Assembly: GCA_964530165.1 (NCBI GenBank)
Contig: CAZGYE010000259.1
Coordinates: forward strand, 1-8,448
Source: CAZGYE01 sp964530165
GTDB taxonomy: Bacteria; Planctomycetota; Planctomycetia; Planctomycetales; Planctomycetaceae
Length of the DNA: 8,448 nucleotides
Reading direction: 5' to 3'
Shown here: piece after piece, positions 6,926-8,448 of the stretch
Layout of the letters: each line of letters opens with the position of its first letter
Position numbering within the stretch: position 1 is the stretch's first letter
Notes under the pieces: generated by a model
What the model saw: only the letters and a program-made list of their open reading frames with translations
Databases searched by the model: none
What the model was told of the DNA's origin: nothing
Made by a program: the position numbers and the translations under genes

Positions 6926-6968
6926 TCAGCCGCGGATGAACATCCGCGGGTATTCACCCGCGGCTAGA
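6926..6968. repeat. Triple-CCGCGG palindromic element
   Basis: Three CCGCGG cores allow mutually exclusive hairpins. CCGCGGATG (6930-6938) pairs with CATCCGCGG (6941-6949) across AA. CCGCGGGT (6944-6951) pairs with ACCCGCGG (6956-6963) across ATTC. AGCCGCGG (6928-6935) pairs with CCGCGGCT (6958-6965). The outer ends resemble those of the element at 118-189 (AGCCG...CGGCTA). It sits just after the stop of the 387-aa gene and upstream of the propeller gene. No T-run follows on either strand, so it is not a typical intrinsic terminator. Confidence 0.7.
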
Positions 6969-6971
6969 GTG

Positions 6972-8135
6972 CTATTCTGAGTTCGTTGCTTTGATCGCCG
7001 GCAATGCCGACATCAGGCCGACACCGGCGCCCCCGGCATCACAGAACCGCAACTGCAGCGACCAATTGTTTGGGACGGCGGGATTCTTGTGTTGCGGTCC
7101 CTGGCAGATCTTAACCAGCAACCGGTTCTTGCCCGCCTTCAGATTAGCCGGAACCGTGAACCGATCGAACCGGGTTCCGTTCAGCCATTGCAGGCGGCTG
7201 AAAATCTTCTTCCCGTTCAGCCAGATGGTGCAGTTGTCGTCGGCGCTGCAACGAAGCTCGACCATCTGGTCGTGCGGGGAGGTCAGTTCGGTATACGCGT
7301 AACCGACCGCTTCCTTCACCGGTGCAACGGCCTCCATGAGGTCGACTTGTCCCAATCGGTCGAGAGTTTGATGACGTTTCCAGGTGATCTTTTCCCCGTT
7401 CTTGCCATGATAGACCGCGTCGAGATCGACGTTCTTTTCCGGCGGGAAGACTCGCCCAAAACCGGACAGTCCCGCAGCATTGAACGGCCCTAGAAGATAC
7501 CAGTCAGTGACGAAACCCATGTGCTCGACGATGCTGACGCTCTCGCCGACCGCTTCGAGCCGAGCGGCAGCCTGGGTGACCAGTCGGCTGTCGCGCGCGT
7601 GCCGAAACGCCGTCCAGTAGGCCTGCTTGGCCGATGCGGTTTCGCCGCGCTGCTTCGCCGTGTCACCACGTGCCAGCGCCGCCGTCACCGCTTCGCCACG
7701 GAATTCGGGATCGTCGAGCAAAGTCGGGATTAGCTTCCGACCGAATTCCAGGTCGATCTTGTTCAACAGCTCCAGCAGCAAACGACGCACCCGCCCCTGC
7801 CGACTCGAATCGCGAACATAGCGTCGCATGAACTGCAGCGGCAATCGGGGTTCCTCCTTCGCCAACTCCCGGCGAAGAATCTCCTCGTAGAGGGTGCGGT
7901 ACCAATTGGCCGCGACGATGTTCGAGGTATCCATGGCAATCAGCAGCCGAGGGAGAACGTCTGGCCCGAGGTGGAACAACCGATCACACGCCGCGCGAGC
8001 CGCCTGCGACCCGACTCCCCCCGGACCGACCTCCCGAATGATCGCCAACTGCTTGTCGACTTCGTCGGCAGTGGCGGTGGAAATGCCGGCCACGAGCAGC
8101 AGTGGCGCCAAACTCGCCGAGAACACTAATTTCAT
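6972..8135 (-). CDS. Secreted protein: helical-repeat half plus beta-sandwich binding module
   Basis: 387 aa from the ATG at 8135, chosen because GAGGGG lies just upstream and a signal peptide begins there (residues 1-23, cleavage after ATA). An earlier in-frame ATG at 8189 would bury the signal. Residues 25-200 look mostly helical, with HEAT/armadillo-like spacing (ACDRLFHLGPDVLPRLL; RRLLLELLNKIDLEFG). Residues 208-365 form a beta-rich module: WYLLGPFNAAGLSGFGRVFP, the PPEKNVDLDAVY turn, then SADDNCTIWLNGKKIFS and NLKAGKNRLLVKICQG, ending WSLQLRF. This is the pattern of galactose-binding-like jelly-roll modules in many planctomycete and Bacteroidetes secreted proteins. No catalytic motif is visible. 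It is divergent from purQ, with a 192-bp gap. Family assignment is by pattern; the role is probably carbohydrate or matrix binding. Confidence 0.75.
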   Translation of the reverse strand: MKLVFSASLAPLLLVAGISTATADEVDKQLAIIREVGPGGVGSQAARAACDRLFHLGPDVLPRLLIAMDTSNIVAANWYRTLYEEILRRELAKEEPRLPLQFMRRYVRDSSRQGRVRRLLLELLNKIDLEFGRKLIPTLLDDPEFRGEAVTAALARGDTAKQRGETASAKQAYWTAFRHARDSRLVTQAAARLEAVGESVSIVEHMGFVTDWYLLGPFNAAGLSGFGRVFPPEKNVDLDAVYHGKNGEKITWKRHQTLDRLGQVDLMEAVAPVKEAVGYAYTELTSPHDQMVELRCSADDNCTIWLNGKKIFSRLQWLNGTRFDRFTVPANLKAGKNRLLVKICQGPQHKNPAVPNNWSLQLRFCDAGGAGVGLMSALPAIKATNSE

Positions 8136-8209
8136 CGCGCCCCTCGTGCTGGGTCTCGGGCTGAATGCGGCTTGCTCAACCGGCGTCAACGTTCGGTGAT
8201 GAATTTCCG

Positions 8210-8238
8210 ATCCTAACGAGGCGGTGCGGCGGAAGCAA
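8210..8238 (-). promoter_or_regulatory. Weak promoter candidate for the 387-aa gene
   Basis: On the minus strand TTGCTT (8233-8238) is followed after 17 bases by TAGGAT (8210-8215), the same -10 variant proposed upstream of the DUF4159 gene. The transcript would start near 8203, about 68 nt before the ATG at 8135. The -35 matches only three of six positions, so this is tentative. Confidence 0.25.
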
Positions 8239-8313
8239 GAAGCGCTGAGGGTCGAGACAGGACCCGCCCTGGGACTCCGGTCGGCGTTGCTGGAAGAAAC
8301 ATTGCGCGGTAGT

Positions 8314-8319
8314 TACTAT
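8314..8319 (+). promoter_or_regulatory. Possible -10 element for purQ
   Basis: TACTAT fits the TAnnnT pattern and ends eight bases before the purQ ATG at 8328. If used, transcription would start at or just before the start codon, giving a leaderless or nearly leaderless mRNA. That agrees with the absence of a Shine-Dalgarno sequence there. No convincing -35 is present at the right spacing. Confidence 0.28.
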
Positions 8320-8327
8320 TCTCCGGT

Positions 8328-8448
8328 ATGGCAACACCCAAAGTTTGTGTGCTGCGTGCACCGGGCACCAATTGTGATGTCGTGACCGCGTTTGCCTTTC
8401 AGTTGTTCGGCGCGCATGCCGAACTCGTTCACCTGTTTTGGCTGGTGT
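8328..8448 (+). CDS. purQ: Phosphoribosylformylglycinamidine synthase, glutaminase subunit (partial, 5' end)
   Basis: Only the first 40 codons lie in the window; the gene continues past the right edge. The product begins MATPKVCVLRAPGTNCDVVT, with the [RF]-x-PG[ST]NCD motif that marks the N-terminus of PurQ-type class I glutamine amidotransferases. The nucleophile Cys and His-Glu residues would lie further downstream and cannot be seen. PurQ supplies ammonia from glutamine to PurL for conversion of FGAR to FGAM in cytoplasmic purine synthesis. The start has no ribosome-binding sequence. A fused PurL-PurQ form is excluded at the N-terminal side, because the gene starts here. It is divergent from the secreted-protein gene to its left and probably functionally separate. 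Confidence 0.85.
   Translation, partial: MATPKVCVLRAPGTNCDVVTAFAFQLFGAHAELVHLFWLV

Noticed and set aside
6052..6939. 295-codon plus-strand open frame
   Set aside because: It is antisense to the PQQ-like propeller, whose blade motifs are unmistakable.
6926..6968. Intrinsic terminator after the 387-aa gene
   Set aside because: The hairpins are strong, but no U-tract follows on the transcribed strand.

Overview
The window looks like a chromosomal segment of a planctomycete (family Planctomycetaceae or a close relative). This is inferred from GC-rich coding DNA packed with secreted proteins of kinds common in that phylum: a squalene-cyclase-fold protein fused to DUF4159, an NPCBM-domain protein, a PQQ-type beta-propeller opening with WPGWRGPNRNG, and a short secreted protein with a GPDVQSRPREF-like signature. 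No genus can be named from the sequence alone.

Layout. Positions 1-243 are a leader region holding a possible promoter and a striking 72-nt cloverleaf palindrome (118-189). A long plus-strand gene (244-2658) encodes an 804-aa secreted protein with an alpha/alpha-toroid domain and two DUF4159 copies. It runs tail-to-tail, with a 29-bp overlap, into a minus-strand series of five genes read from 8135 down to 2630: a 387-aa secreted protein with a helical half and a beta-sandwich half; a 420-aa PQQ-like propeller; a 107-aa probable lipoprotein; a 359-aa squalene-cyclase-fold protein; and a 429-aa NPCBM protein. The last three form a tight unit with an extended -10 promoter candidate at 5500-5508. 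At the right edge, divergent from this series, the start of purQ (phosphoribosylformylglycinamidine synthase, glutaminase subunit) begins at 8328 and runs off the window.

How the genes fit together. All six complete genes appear to carry export signals, and none shows a recognisable catalytic motif. The neighbouring toroid, DUF4159, NPCBM and propeller proteins suggest an envelope-located set of scaffolding or carbohydrate/protein-binding factors. That is inference; no pathway can be assigned. purQ belongs to purine biosynthesis and is probably unrelated to them.

Non-coding structure is the most unusual part. There are two palindromic elements related in their ends (118-189 and 6926-6968). 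There is also a purine/pyrimidine-asymmetric, 8-nt-periodic inverted repeat (3833-3974) that appears to supply the signal-peptide codons of the NPCBM protein. Large open frames antisense to the real genes are judged to be shadows of GC-rich coding DNA.
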